Assembly: GCA_965220185.1 (NCBI GenBank)
Contig: OZ244807.1
Coordinates: 1,860,001-1,924,000 of the forward strand
Source of the DNA: Azotimanducus sp965220185
GTDB lineage: Bacteria > Pseudomonadota > Gammaproteobacteria > Pseudomonadales > Azotimanducaceae
Length of the DNA: 64,000 nt
Reading direction: 5' to 3'
A program made the translations under genes and the position numbers. Positions within the stretch are counted from its first letter, which is position 1. Each line of letters starts with the position of its first letter. The notes under the pieces are model-generated. The model worked only from the letters and a program-made list of their open reading frames with translations, was not told where the DNA came from and made no database searches. Shown here in pieces: positions 26,660 through 35,353 of the stretch.

Positions 26660-26683
26660 GTGTAGGGGGGTAAAACTTTACAC
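26660..26683. promoter_or_regulatory. Dyad upstream of the TonB-receptor gene (operator candidate)
   Basis: GTGTA (26660-26664) and TACAC (26679-26683) form an inverted repeat enclosing a run of six G and the shorter dyad GTAAA/TTTAC (26670-26681). It begins 20 bases before the receptor start codon, just behind the ribosome site, where a repressor could act. No regulator gene is adjacent, and the match to a known box is not evident (not a Fur box). Confidence 0.3.
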
Positions 26684-26726
26684 GCTTGCGCTCGAATTTT
26701 CTAGCAAATCTGGTTCGCTCGCTTAT

Positions 26727-27284
26727 TCAGAACAGCCGCAGCCGCGTCCTTGAAGAACGCCCGAGCCGCTTCCTTGTCGAAGTCCGGCGGCGCCTCATGC
26801 GCGTGTGCAAGGCGCGCCGGCGTGCGGCCAGATAGGTTTCGAGCGAGCCTTCGCGATTGCGCGCCGATTCGCTGGCTCGATAGGCGCAAAAATCGTTGTA
26901 GGCTTCGATTTCATGCTTCAGGCCTTGCGAGACGAGTTCGACCATAATTGCATCGTCGATAAAGCCGAGCACGGGCACGCCATCGGGAATCAGATCGTGC
27001 GGGTTGGCGAAATAGGCCAAGGCGTCAAGCACGTTCTGGCGCTCTTCGTCTTCGAGTGCCCATTCCTCGTCGGCGAGCATGCCGATCAGAATGCGCAGGC
27101 GCGCGAAGCGTTCGCGGACAAATTCAGGCACTTCGGAAGCGGTGATTTCAGCGAGAAGCGCATCGGCTTTTTCAATGATCTCCGCCTCGCCAAGCCCTTC
27201 CGCTTCCGCACAAGCGGTGCGAATGTGCTCGCGGAAATACTCAAGGTCCGGCTCTTCAAGTTCAAAGCTCACTTCAATGGTCAT
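26727..27284 (-). CDS. DUF1232 / YkvA-domain protein
   Basis: 185 residues. The DUF1232 core is seen at about 90-125: ALAYFANPHDLIPDGVPVLG followed by FIDDAIMVELVSQGLKHEIE. Members are small proteins with a short hydrophobic hairpin, of unknown function. The tail from about residue 155 (ARRRALHTRMRRRR...) becomes extremely Arg-rich. An alternative frame in the same stretch reads as a normal helix (DFDKEAARAFFKDAAAAVLN) and stops at 26701, so a frameshift near 26810-26830 is possible; however RRxxLHxRMRRRR is also seen in family members. Start ATG 27284. Confidence 0.8.
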   Translation of the reverse strand: MTIEVSFELEEPDLEYFREHIRTACAEAEGLGEAEIIEKADALLAEITASEVPEFVRERFARLRILIGMLADEEWALEDEERQNVLDALAYFANPHDLIPDGVPVLGFIDDAIMVELVSQGLKHEIEAYNDFCAYRASESARNREGSLETYLAARRRALHTRMRRRRTSTRKRLGRSSRTRLRLF

Positions 27285-27362
27285 GGGCTTGACGGCTCCT
27301 CGGTGTCTGTACGCGAGATTATGGGCGATATGAAGCGCAAAGAAAACTCTGAGCCATAAAAC

Positions 27363-29036
27363 CTACCTAAAACTACGCCAATAGCTGTCAACCTCCTCGC
27401 GAATCTCTCCGCGCAGCAGGAAAATGGCAATGAGGTTGGGCACGGTCATCAGCGGCAGGCAGATGTTGGATATCTTCCAAGTCAAGCCAGTATCCACAAA
27501 GGCGCCTGCGAAGAACATGGCCACATAGAGCAGTCGGTAGTAGAGCAGGTACTTCTCGCCGCCGAGGTAGATGAGCGCACGGTCGCCATAGTAGGCCCAG
27601 ACAATAGATGTCGAGAAGGCGAACATCAGCAGGCCGATGCTCACCACATAGGGCGCATAGTCGCCAACAAAACTCTGCTTGAAGGCTTCGAGCGTGAGTC
27701 TTGCCGAATGCACGAGCGAATCGCCACGAATCACCCAAGGAAACTTGGCAATCTGGCCGTCAACCACCGGCAGCTTGCCAGTGTATGGTTCGCCGTCAAC
27801 GAGCACGCGCAGATTTTCAGCCACCGAGCGGTTGTGAATGGCTGTGAAGCCGCCCTCTTGAATGGTGCCGTCCACAACGGTCAGCGACGCCGACAAGGGT
27901 TCAATGCTCTTGTCGCCGCGGTCAAAGATGTGCGCTGCGAGCGCCTCGCGGTCAGCAACCTGAGCATCGTCCCATTCGCCCGCCACCCATTCAAGCGCAC
28001 TGTGCTCAAACTCATTCTCGAACTTCTGCGTCCAGACGCCTGAAGACAAGATCACCATGGCGGTGAGCGTGCAAATGACGATGGTGTCGATGAATGGTTC
28101 CAAGATCGACACCATGCCCTCGGCGACCGGGCTTGCGCCGCGACTCGAGGCGTGAGCGATCGGCGCCGAGCCTTGCCCCGCTTCATTGGAATAGAGCCCG
28201 CGGTTGACGCCGTGATTGAACGCATAGGCGAAGCTCGCGCCGAGAAAGCCAGCGGTGGCGGCAGTGCCGGTGAAGGCGTCGCGAAACACCGCGAGGAACG
28301 AAGGCACCACATTCTCCCAATTGGCAATGGTGACCGCGAGCGCGGCAATGAAGTAGAGCGCACCCATGAATGGCACGAGGCTCACCGTCACTTGTGCGAT
28401 GCGCTTGATGCCGCCAATGATGACGAGCGCGAGGAGGATGGCGAGCGTGCCCGCGGTCAGCCAAATCGGCAGGCCAAAGGTGTCGTTCATGCCGAGGGCG
28501 ATGTTATTGCTTTGCGGCATGTTGCCGCCGCCGACCACGGCGCTGATCAAGGTCGCGACCGCGAAGGTCACCGCAAGCCACTTCATATTGAGCGCCCGGT
28601 GCATGACGAACATCGGGCCGCCAGCGATATGGCCTTGCTTGTCAAGGGTTCGATACTTGTGCGAAATGGTGACTTCGACCAGCTTGGTGGTCATGCCGAG
28701 AAACGCGGTCATCCACATCCAGAATATGGCTGCCGGACCGCCCATGAAGATGGCGAGCGCCACGCCACCGATATTGCCCGTGCCGACTGTGCCAGCGAGC
28801 GCCGTAGAAAGTGCCTGGAAATGACTGGTGTCGCCAGGCGAATCTTTCGGCGTATGGCGCCCGGTCAGCACTTTCCATGCGTGCGAGAAGAATCGCAGCT
28901 GCGGGAGGCGAAGATAGATCGTGAAGAAAATACCAACCCCAAGCAGCATCACCGGGAACCAGAAGGCTTGCACCGTGTAGCGTTCGACGAATCCGAGGAT
29001 TGATTCGAGAATTTGCAAGACCTCGGTGATGTCCAT
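27363..29036 (-). CDS. Sodium:alanine (AGCS family) symporter with extra soluble loop
   Basis: Inner-membrane amino acid:Na+ symporter. The family core is clear: TALAGTVGTGNIGGVALAIF (substrate/sodium site, residues 77-97), GGPAAIFWMWMTAFLGM, HIAGGPMFVM, and the NHGVNRGLYSNEAGQGSAPI signature near 275-293. At 557 residues it is about 100 longer than usual. The excess is a hydrophilic insert at roughly 337-445, between two late membrane helices, that contains no membrane segment. The substrate is likely alanine or glycine by family only. ATG 29036 is four bases from the gor stop, so gor and this gene probably form one transcript. Confidence 0.93.
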   Translation of the reverse strand: MDITEVLQILESILGFVERYTVQAFWFPVMLLGVGIFFTIYLRLPQLRFFSHAWKVLTGRHTPKDSPGDTSHFQALSTALAGTVGTGNIGGVALAIFMGGPAAIFWMWMTAFLGMTTKLVEVTISHKYRTLDKQGHIAGGPMFVMHRALNMKWLAVTFAVATLISAVVGGGNMPQSNNIALGMNDTFGLPIWLTAGTLAILLALVIIGGIKRIAQVTVSLVPFMGALYFIAALAVTIANWENVVPSFLAVFRDAFTGTAATAGFLGASFAYAFNHGVNRGLYSNEAGQGSAPIAHASSRGASPVAEGMVSILEPFIDTIVICTLTAMVILSSGVWTQKFENEFEHSALEWVAGEWDDAQVADREALAAHIFDRGDKSIEPLSASLTVVDGTIQEGGFTAIHNRSVAENLRVLVDGEPYTGKLPVVDGQIAKFPWVIRGDSLVHSARLTLEAFKQSFVGDYAPYVVSIGLLMFAFSTSIVWAYYGDRALIYLGGEKYLLYYRLLYVAMFFAGAFVDTGLTWKISNICLPLMTVPNLIAIFLLRGEIREEVDSYWRSFR

Positions 29037-29039
29037 TGG

Positions 29040-30416
29040 CTACTGACGCCTCTTTGCGGCATATTTCGGCATCCGCATGGTCACAAACTCTTCCGCGGAG
29101 GTCGGATGCACGGCCATTGTGTCATCAAATTGCGTCTTCGTGGCGCCAGCAGTGAGGGCGACAGAGAAGCCTTGAATGATCTCTCCGGCATCAGCGCCCG
29201 CCATATGAACACCGACAACCCGATCATCCGAGGCGCGCACCACCAGCTTCATGAAGGTGCGTTCGGCGTTCTTTGTGAGCGTGTACTTGAGTGGGCGGAA
29301 CTCTGATTCATACACCTCGATGTCGTCGCCATAGGCCTCGCGCGCCGCGCGCTCAGTCATGCCGACGGTGCCGATGGGGGGCTGACAGAAGACCGCCGTG
29401 GCGATGCGAGCGTAATCTATTGCAGCAGGTGCCCCGCCGCCAAACAGGTGATTGGCGAGCCACGCGCCCTCGGCGATGGCGACTGGCGTCAACTGCACGC
29501 GGTTGATGACATCGCCGATCGCATAGAAGTTCTGCGCATTCGCGGACGCAAAGTCCTGTCCAACCACAATCTCGCGATGACTGCCGAGCGCAACGCCCGC
29601 GTTCTCCAGGCCAAGGCCACGTGTATTCGGCAGGCGGCCGGTGGCGGCGAGCACAAGATCGGTGTCCAAGACCTTGCCGCCTTGCGTCTCAATTCGCAGG
29701 CCATTGGCAGTTTTGTCGATGCGCCTCGGCGCATCTTCAAAACTTAAACTCAAGCCATCGCGCGCAAGCTCGCGCGCAATAAACTCGCGCACGCCATCAT
29801 CGAAGCCACGCAGAAACACAGGCCCTCGGTGAAGCAGCGTCGTTTCGACTCCAAGACGTGCGAATATGCCCGCAAATTCGACTGCGATATAGCCGCCACC
29901 GACGACAAGGGCTCGCTGCGGCAGGCGTGGCAGTGAAAAGGCATCGTCAGAAGTGATAACGTGCTCACGGCCTGGCCAGTCGGGCAGGTGAGCGCGGCTG
30001 CCAGTCGCGATGAGAATGCGTTCCCCAACAAGCTCGCGCGCCCCCACCTCGACGCGCCTGTGATCGATGATCCGTGCCGCGCCAAGACAGATTTCAACAC
30101 CTGCGACCTCAAGCAGACTCTGATAGATGCGGTTCAAGCGGCTGATTTCCTTGGCCGTATTGTCGCGCAGTCGAGGCCAGTCAAAGCTTCGCTCGGGCAG
30201 CTGCCAGCCAAACCCGGCAGCGTCTTCAAACTCATCCGCGAAATGCGCACCATGCACAAAGAGCTTTTTTGGAATGCAGCCGAGATTGACGCAAGTGCCG
30301 CCAAGCGGCCCCTGCTCTATAATTGCCACGCGCGCGCCGAGGTCAGCCGCGACACGGGCGGCGCGCACGCCGCCCGAGCCAGCGCCGATCACGATGAGGT
30401 CAAAGGCTTGGCTCAT
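29040..30416 (-). CDS. gor: Glutathione-disulfide reductase
   Basis: NADPH-dependent flavoenzyme that reduces glutathione disulfide in the cytosol. Motifs: FAD-binding LIVIGAGSGGVRAARVAADL, redox-active GGTCVNLGCIPKKLFVHGA, NADPH-binding ALVVGGGYIAVEFAGIFARL, and the C-terminal dimer interface with GVHMAGADAGEIIQGFSVAL and the catalytic MAVHPTSAEEFVTM. ATG 30416 (MSQAFDLIV) is used because it precedes the FAD fold directly and has GGGAG upstream; an open extension to 30464 is not conserved. Divergent from the ThDP enzyme gene, with a 72-base gap. An S-formylglutathione hydrolase at 34.0 kb is another glutathione-linked gene nearby. Confidence 0.96.
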   Translation of the reverse strand: MSQAFDLIVIGAGSGGVRAARVAADLGARVAIIEQGPLGGTCVNLGCIPKKLFVHGAHFADEFEDAAGFGWQLPERSFDWPRLRDNTAKEISRLNRIYQSLLEVAGVEICLGAARIIDHRRVEVGARELVGERILIATGSRAHLPDWPGREHVITSDDAFSLPRLPQRALVVGGGYIAVEFAGIFARLGVETTLLHRGPVFLRGFDDGVREFIARELARDGLSLSFEDAPRRIDKTANGLRIETQGGKVLDTDLVLAATGRLPNTRGLGLENAGVALGSHREIVVGQDFASANAQNFYAIGDVINRVQLTPVAIAEGAWLANHLFGGGAPAAIDYARIATAVFCQPPIGTVGMTERAAREAYGDDIEVYESEFRPLKYTLTKNAERTFMKLVVRASDDRVVGVHMAGADAGEIIQGFSVALTAGATKTQFDDTMAVHPTSAEEFVTMRMPKYAAKRRQ

Positions 30417-30488
30417 ATCTGCTGCTCCCGCAAAAGCCGCACAGTATAGGTAAATGTTTTTCAAAGATCACGAGGAATACAACGCAGC

Positions 30489-32036
30489 ATGAACGGTGCA
30501 GAGAGCCTGTTGAGAACCTTTGTCGCCTCCGGAGTCAACACCTGCTTCGCCAACCCGGGGACATCCGAGATGCATTTTGTCGCGGCGCTTGACCGGCAGG
30601 CTGATATGCGCTGCGTGCTCGGTCTCTTTGAAGGCGTGGTCACAGGCGCCGCTGATGGCTATGCGCGCATGACTGGCATGCCCGCGTGTACGCTGCTTCA
30701 TCTCGGGCCGGGGCTCGGCAACGGCATCGCCAATCTGCACAACGCGCGGCGCGCACAAGTGCCGGTCGTCAATGTTGTCGGCGACCATGCCACCCGGCAC
30801 CGGGCATTGGATGCCCCGCTGCATTCGGACATTCAAAGCCTTGCTGCGGCAGTGTCGGGCTGGGTGCATCATTGCGAGTCAGCGAATCAAGCCCCTGAAG
30901 ACGGCGCGCGCGCGGTGCAGGCGGCATTGTCGCCGCCCGGACAGGTCGCGACGCTGGTGCTGCCTGCTGACTGCGCGTGGGATGATTCGTCCGCACCGGC
31001 CGCGCCGCTTGCGCCGGCAGCCGCACCGCAAGTGCCGGACGAGCGCATTGAAGCCGCCGCAAATCTTCTTCAAGGAAATGAGGGCGGCATTGCACTGCTG
31101 CTCAGCCATCCGGCGACGCTCGGAGATGCGCTTGGGAAGCTTGATCGCATCGCGCAGCACAGCGGAGCCACCTTGCTTGGCGACACCTTCTTGACACGCA
31201 TCGAACGCGGCCAAGGCCGGGCAGAGGTCACGCGCCTTCCCTACTTCGCAGAAAGCGCCATGACCGAGCTTGCCAAGTATCGACATGTGATACGAGTGGG
31301 CGCCCGCGAGCCAGTGAGCTTTTTCGCCTATCCGGAGCGTCCGAGCCGACTCGCGCCGGAAGGCACGAGCTTCCATTTGCTCGCCGAGCGGCACCAAGAT
31401 ATTGACGCGGCGCTCGATGCGCTCAGCGAGCGACTTGGCGTGCCGCGATTAATGCCGACACCGCCGCAAGCAGCGCACCCTGAAGCGCCTCATGGCGAGA
31501 TCACTCCCGAAGGAATCGGCCTGGCAATCGGCGCCACCTTGCCGGCGGACGCCATCATCGTCAATGAAGGCGCCACAGTCGCAGGGCGCGTGCCAGACGG
31601 CACCGCCGGCGCCGCGCCGCACGACTGGCTCGACCTGACAGGCGGCGCCATCGGACAAGGCATCCCAACGGCAATCGGCGCCGCTGTCGCCTGTGCGGGT
31701 CGGCGCGTCGTGTCTTTGAACGGCGATGGCAGCGCCATGTACACGATTCAGGGTCTCTGGACGCAAGCGCGCGAGCAGCTCGACGTGACATCGGTGGTGT
31801 TCTCAAACCGCAAGTATTCGATTCTGCAGATAGAATTCATGCGCACCGGCACCATGAATCCTGGCCCCAAGGCGATGAGCATGCTTGATCTTAGTAATCC
31901 GGATCTCGACTTCGTTGCGCTCGCCAAGAGCATGGGCGTGCCGGGGACGCGCGTGCAGTCGCTTGATGAACTAGGCGCGGCGCTTGAACTCAGCTACAGC
32001 CAGTCCGGTCCATATTTGATTGAAGTGCCGTGTTAG
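30489..32036 (+). CDS. Thiamine diphosphate-dependent enzyme, acetolactate synthase / benzoylformate decarboxylase family
   Basis: 515 residues with the three ThDP-enzyme domains. The N-terminal PYR domain has CFANPGTSEMHFVAALDRQ (catalytic Glu of the GxxE type), FEGVVTGAADGYARMTGMPA and LHLGPGLGNGIANLHNARRA. The PP domain has LTGGAIGQGIPTAIGAAVAC and the cofactor motif GDGSAMYTIQGLWTQAREQL, ending SNRKY where NN is usual. Such proteins are often labelled IlvX or acetolactate synthase large subunit, but without a small-subunit gene the true reaction (decarboxylase or carboligase) is open. ATG 30489 follows an AGGA ribosome site. Confidence 0.85.
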   Translation: MNGAESLLRTFVASGVNTCFANPGTSEMHFVAALDRQADMRCVLGLFEGVVTGAADGYARMTGMPACTLLHLGPGLGNGIANLHNARRAQVPVVNVVGDHATRHRALDAPLHSDIQSLAAAVSGWVHHCESANQAPEDGARAVQAALSPPGQVATLVLPADCAWDDSSAPAAPLAPAAAPQVPDERIEAAANLLQGNEGGIALLLSHPATLGDALGKLDRIAQHSGATLLGDTFLTRIERGQGRAEVTRLPYFAESAMTELAKYRHVIRVGAREPVSFFAYPERPSRLAPEGTSFHLLAERHQDIDAALDALSERLGVPRLMPTPPQAAHPEAPHGEITPEGIGLAIGATLPADAIIVNEGATVAGRVPDGTAGAAPHDWLDLTGGAIGQGIPTAIGAAVACAGRRVVSLNGDGSAMYTIQGLWTQAREQLDVTSVVFSNRKYSILQIEFMRTGTMNPGPKAMSMLDLSNPDLDFVALAKSMGVPGTRVQSLDELGAALELSYSQSGPYLIEVPC

Positions 32037-32039
32037 CTG

Positions 32040-32405
32040 CTACGCGGCCTTGCGCCCGGTGATTGCTTCGCGCAGCCCGTCCATCAGTCCTTCAAGATGC
32101 GCCATGCGCTCGCGCAGCGACCCAAGTTCGATGCCCAACCCTTCAAACCGCCCATCCATTTTCGCCTCAAGCGCGTCTATCCTCGTGTCCATTTTCGCCT
32201 CAAGCGCGTCTATCCTCGTGTCCATTTTCGCCTCAAGCGCGTCTATCCTCGTGTCCATTTTCGTCTCAAGCGCGTCTATCTTGGCGTCCATTCTCGCCTC
32301 AAGCCGGTGCATGTCGGCGCGATGCCCACGCGCCTGAGCGATTGACAGGGAGGCCAAGGTCAGGCCGACAACGATGATCGGCAGGATGCTCAGCAGGTAT
32401 TCCAT
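32040..32405 (-). CDS. Membrane-anchored coiled-coil protein encoded by a 33-base tandem repeat
   Basis: 121 residues. One N-terminal membrane helix (MEYLLSILPIIVVGLTLASL) is followed by a basic link and a long coiled coil made of 11-residue units of the form DALEAKMDTRI repeated about five times, then a more divergent helix (GSLRERMAHLEGLMDGLREA). The 11-residue periodicity is that of a hendecad coiled coil, and the unit copies are identical or nearly so at the DNA level. ATG 32405 begins the membrane helix; the open frame upstream is not protein-like. It ends three bases from the convergent ThDP gene. Function unknown; similar proteins are loosely called DUF-type or apolipoprotein-like. Confidence 0.7.
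   Translation of the reverse strand: MEYLLSILPIIVVGLTLASLSIAQARGHRADMHRLEARMDAKIDALETKMDTRIDALEAKMDTRIDALEAKMDTRIDALEAKMDGRFEGLGIELGSLRERMAHLEGLMDGLREAITGRKAA
32155..32319. repeat. 33-base tandem repeat, about five units
   Basis: Units start at 32155, 32188, 32221, 32254 and 32287. The first three are identical (each begins TCCATTTTCGCCTCAAG), the fourth differs at a few bases and the fifth is degenerate. It lies inside the coiled-coil gene and is a multiple of three, so copy-number change would add or remove whole 11-residue units in frame. Confidence 0.95.
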
Positions 32406-32537
32406 GCGCCGCAGTCTAGCAGAATAATGGCTCGGCTGCGGCATCGACGATAAGGGTTTGACTCCGCCTGGTGCTCCCGCTGACAACGGTAAACGCATCG
32501 TGCGGAGCACGACACTTAAGTGCTATGTTAACGTGAT

Positions 32538-34034
32538 TCATAGGACTATTTCATTTCGAACAGCCGCCTCAAACGCCTTGCGCAAACGCTTCTCATTCTT
32601 CTTCGATAGCCCGCCGAGGCTCTCCATGGCTTCGCGGATGCGCATGAGCGTCAGGTCGCGGCCGAGCATATCAATTGAATCAAAAAGCGGCAGGCTGACC
32701 CGGCGGCCAGAGACAGCGAGGAAAAGTGGCGATAGAAAATCGCGGAACTTCATGTCAAGCGCATCGCACACCTTTTTGCAGCAGGCGTGGATTTGCTCGC
32801 GCTGCCAGCACTCAAGGCGCTCGAGCGACCAGCCGACAAGCGTGAGGATTTCAAGCTGCCGATCAGTTTCTAGACGCGGATTCTCAAAGTCTTCGGGCGC
32901 GAGCGCGGCGCGCTTGCCAATGAGATAGTCCACTTGGCTCGCAATGTCCTCAAAGGCTTCCGCGCGCTCCTGCACGAGTGCGGCGATGCGCCTCGGCGCG
33001 TCGGACTCTGACAGCCATTCAGCGTATTTCGCAACGAATTCATCTTGCTCGAGCGCGCGCACATAGCGGCCGTTGAAATTCTTGAGCTTGACGAGATCAA
33101 AGACAGGCGCACTGGTCTTCACGCGCAGAAGATCGAACGCGCCGCGCATCTCGTCAAGCGAGAAAATTTCCCTGTCACCCGGCATCGACCAGCCAAGCGT
33201 ACCGAGATAATTGAGCAGGGCTTCAGGCAGGATGCCGATGCGGCGGTAGTAGTCAATGCTCGTCGGGTTGCGTCGCTTGGAGAGCTTGCTGCCATCTGGG
33301 TTGCGAATCAGCGGCAGATGCACGAGCGTTGGCATCTGCCAGTCGAAAGCACGAACAAGCAGTTGCTGCTTCGGCACCGAGCTCATCCACTCTTCGCCGC
33401 GAATCAAGTGGGAAATGCCCATCAGGCGGTCATCGACACAGGCCGCCATGTGATAGGTCGGGAATCCATCTGACTTCATCAGCACCTGCATGTCCACCTG
33501 CGGCCAAGGCACTTGAATCTCGCCGCGCAATTGATCTTCAAAACAGCTCAGTCCCTCGTCCGGCACCTTGAGGCGCACAACGCTCTTCTCGCCAGCGGCA
33601 TGACGCGAATCAACTTCGTCCTTGGAGAGCGCGAGGCAATGACCATCGTAGCGCGGCGTTTGCTTGGCCGAGATTTGCGCTTGACGCACCTTCGCGAGGC
33701 GCTCTGGCGTGCAGAAGCAGCGAAATGCCGCGCCCTTGTCAATGAGCTCGCGCGCATGACGATGATAGATTTCAAGACGCTCGCTTTGCCGGTACGGGCC
33801 GTGCGGCCCGCCGATATCCGGCCCTTCCTCCCAATCTAGGCCAAGCCAGCGCAGCGCTGCCAAGATCGCTGCTTCGGACGCCTCGCTGCTTCGCGCCTGG
33901 TCAGTATCTTCAATGCGAACGACAAATTCGCCGCCATTCGTATCGGCGAACACCCGGTTGATAAGACCGACATACGCGGTGCCGAGGTGCGGCGCGCCGG
34001 TCGGCGATGGCGCAATTCTCGTTCGCACGCTCAT
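32538..34034 (-). CDS. gltX: Glutamyl-tRNA synthetase
   Basis: Class I synthetase charging tRNA-Glu. 498 residues. The HIGH motif region is TRIAPSPTGAPHLGTAYVGL (HLGT), followed by FVVRIEDTDQARSSEASEAA; the KMSKS-type loop is SKLSKRRNPTSIDYY. The C-terminal anticodon-binding helices follow (LVQERAEAFEDIASQVDYLI). Length is slightly above the usual 470. The ATG at 34034 overlaps the stop of the upstream S-formylglutathione hydrolase gene (ATGA), which suggests coupled translation of two unrelated functions. Confidence 0.96.
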   Translation of the reverse strand: MSVRTRIAPSPTGAPHLGTAYVGLINRVFADTNGGEFVVRIEDTDQARSSEASEAAILAALRWLGLDWEEGPDIGGPHGPYRQSERLEIYHRHARELIDKGAAFRCFCTPERLAKVRQAQISAKQTPRYDGHCLALSKDEVDSRHAAGEKSVVRLKVPDEGLSCFEDQLRGEIQVPWPQVDMQVLMKSDGFPTYHMAACVDDRLMGISHLIRGEEWMSSVPKQQLLVRAFDWQMPTLVHLPLIRNPDGSKLSKRRNPTSIDYYRRIGILPEALLNYLGTLGWSMPGDREIFSLDEMRGAFDLLRVKTSAPVFDLVKLKNFNGRYVRALEQDEFVAKYAEWLSESDAPRRIAALVQERAEAFEDIASQVDYLIGKRAALAPEDFENPRLETDRQLEILTLVGWSLERLECWQREQIHACCKKVCDALDMKFRDFLSPLFLAVSGRRVSLPLFDSIDMLGRDLTLMRIREAMESLGGLSKKNEKRLRKAFEAAVRNEIVL

Positions 34035-34870
34035 CGCAGCAGACCCGCGTGATGCGCAAGGTGATCGCCAATAAAAGTGGCGACAAAGAAATAGCTATGG
34101 TCATAGCCGTTTTGCATGCGCAAGCGAAGCGCTTGTCCGCATTGCCTTGCCGCGTCCACAAGGCGCTCCGGCATCAGTTGCTCGCCCAGGAATTGATCGC
34201 TTGCCCCTTGATCGACAAGGATTTCAGGAAAGCCCGCGCGAGAGCCGCCCGCACGCAATATCTGGCAGCCGTCGTAGTGCTGCCAAGTGCGAGGGTCCTT
34301 GCCAAGATAGGCGCTGAACGCCTTGCGTCCCCAAGGACATTCACTCGGCGAGGCGATGGGCGAAAAGGCTGAAATACTCTTGTAGAGCGACGGATTGCGC
34401 AGTCCGAGCACGAGCGCGCCGTGCCCGCCCATTGAGTGCCCGCAAATGCCTTGCCGCGCCACATCAATTGGAAATGATCTTGCGACCAGCGCTTGAAGCT
34501 CCTGCGATATATAGCTGTACATCGAAAAATGTGTCTTCCAAGGCGGCTCGGTGGCATCGACATAGAAGCCTGCGCCCTGCCCCAAGTCATAGGCGGCATC
34601 ATCGGCCACATCTTCGCCGCGCGGGCTCGTGTCTGGGGCGATGATGGAAAGCCCCAAGCGAGCCGCTTCGCCGTAGGCGCCTGATTTGACGGTGAAGTTC
34701 TCTTCTGTGCAGGTGAGGCCGGAAAGCCACCACACGAGCGGCACGCGATTCTTCTCGGCTTGGTCAGGCAAAAACAGGCTGAAGCCCATCGCGCAGCCGA
34801 GCACATCGGCATCGTGCCGGAAAAACTGAAGCGTGCCGCCGAAGCACCTGTGCGCATTGACAAGTTGCAT
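34031..34870 (-). CDS. fghA: S-formylglutathione hydrolase
   Basis: Serine hydrolase that releases formate from S-formylglutathione in glutathione-dependent formaldehyde oxidation. Esterase D family, 279 residues. The typical N-terminus HRCFGGTLQFFRHDADVLGC is present, then VPLVWWLSGLTCTEENFTVK, the nucleophile elbow GICGHSMGGHGALVL, and RMQNGYDHSYFFVATFIGDH with the catalytic His. ATG 34870 gives a slightly short lead before CFGG; ribosome site weak. The partner formaldehyde dehydrogenase (adhC) is not in this window. Confidence 0.94.
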   Translation of the reverse strand: MQLVNAHRCFGGTLQFFRHDADVLGCAMGFSLFLPDQAEKNRVPLVWWLSGLTCTEENFTVKSGAYGEAARLGLSIIAPDTSPRGEDVADDAAYDLGQGAGFYVDATEPPWKTHFSMYSYISQELQALVARSFPIDVARQGICGHSMGGHGALVLGLRNPSLYKSISAFSPIASPSECPWGRKAFSAYLGKDPRTWQHYDGCQILRAGGSRAGFPEILVDQGASDQFLGEQLMPERLVDAARQCGQALRLRMQNGYDHSYFFVATFIGDHLAHHAGLLR

Positions 34871-34951
34871 TTGAATCGAGATGTCTGAAGGCAGACAATT
34901 ATAGGAGCCTGCACGCACACTTGGCGTGCAGACGATCAATGAAGAGCAGGC

Positions 34952-35197
34952 TTAGCCCGCGCTGAGCTTCGGCAGGAAGCACACTTCGCTGTGCTCCCCC
35001 AAGTCCTCGAACATGGGATCGGGCACGATTTCCCCATCGATCACAGCGGTTGCCTTCTTGTCAACCAAATCCGCGAAACCTGGCGAATCGCGCTCAAAGC
35101 CTGCAATGAGTTCGGCGTAGCTCGTCGCGCTGACTTCAAGTTCACGGCTTTTGCCTGTGTGCACTTGCAGGAAATCTGGCAGCACGACCCGGATCAT
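34952..35197 (-). CDS. MoaD/ThiS-family ubiquitin-like protein without terminal Gly-Gly
   Basis: 81 residues with a beta-grasp layout: strand VVLPDFL, helix SYAELIAGFERDSPGF, TAVIDGEIV and the final strand EVCFLPKLSAG. Sulfur carriers of this family need a C-terminal GG for adenylation; here the chain ends Ser-Ala-Gly. It lies 156 bases downstream of the molybdenum hydroxylase large subunit on the same strand, a position that suggests a molybdopterin link. ATG 35197 begins the first strand. It could be a carrier processed in an unusual way or a non-carrier regulator; the sequence cannot decide. Confidence 0.68.
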   Translation of the reverse strand: MIRVVLPDFLQVHTGKSRELEVSATSYAELIAGFERDSPGFADLVDKKATAVIDGEIVPDPMFEDLGEHSEVCFLPKLSAG

Positions 35198-35353
35198 TAG
35201 GCAATTATATATAAAGAGCGTCAGTCCCGAAGCTGGCGTGTGACGCGACACCTTGTGCGATTGCCGGATCAGTCATTGTCCTGGATGGGATCCTCAGGTA
35301 GCGAGTCGGGTCTCACTGTCTAGGTCGGACTGCCACAACAAGCAAGGGATGCG

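Noticed and set aside
32097..32377. Plus-strand open frames with repeated short peptides opposite the coiled-coil gene
   Set aside because: The repetition comes from the 33-base DNA repeat read backwards; the minus-strand frame gives a membrane helix plus regular coiled coil and is the sensible gene.
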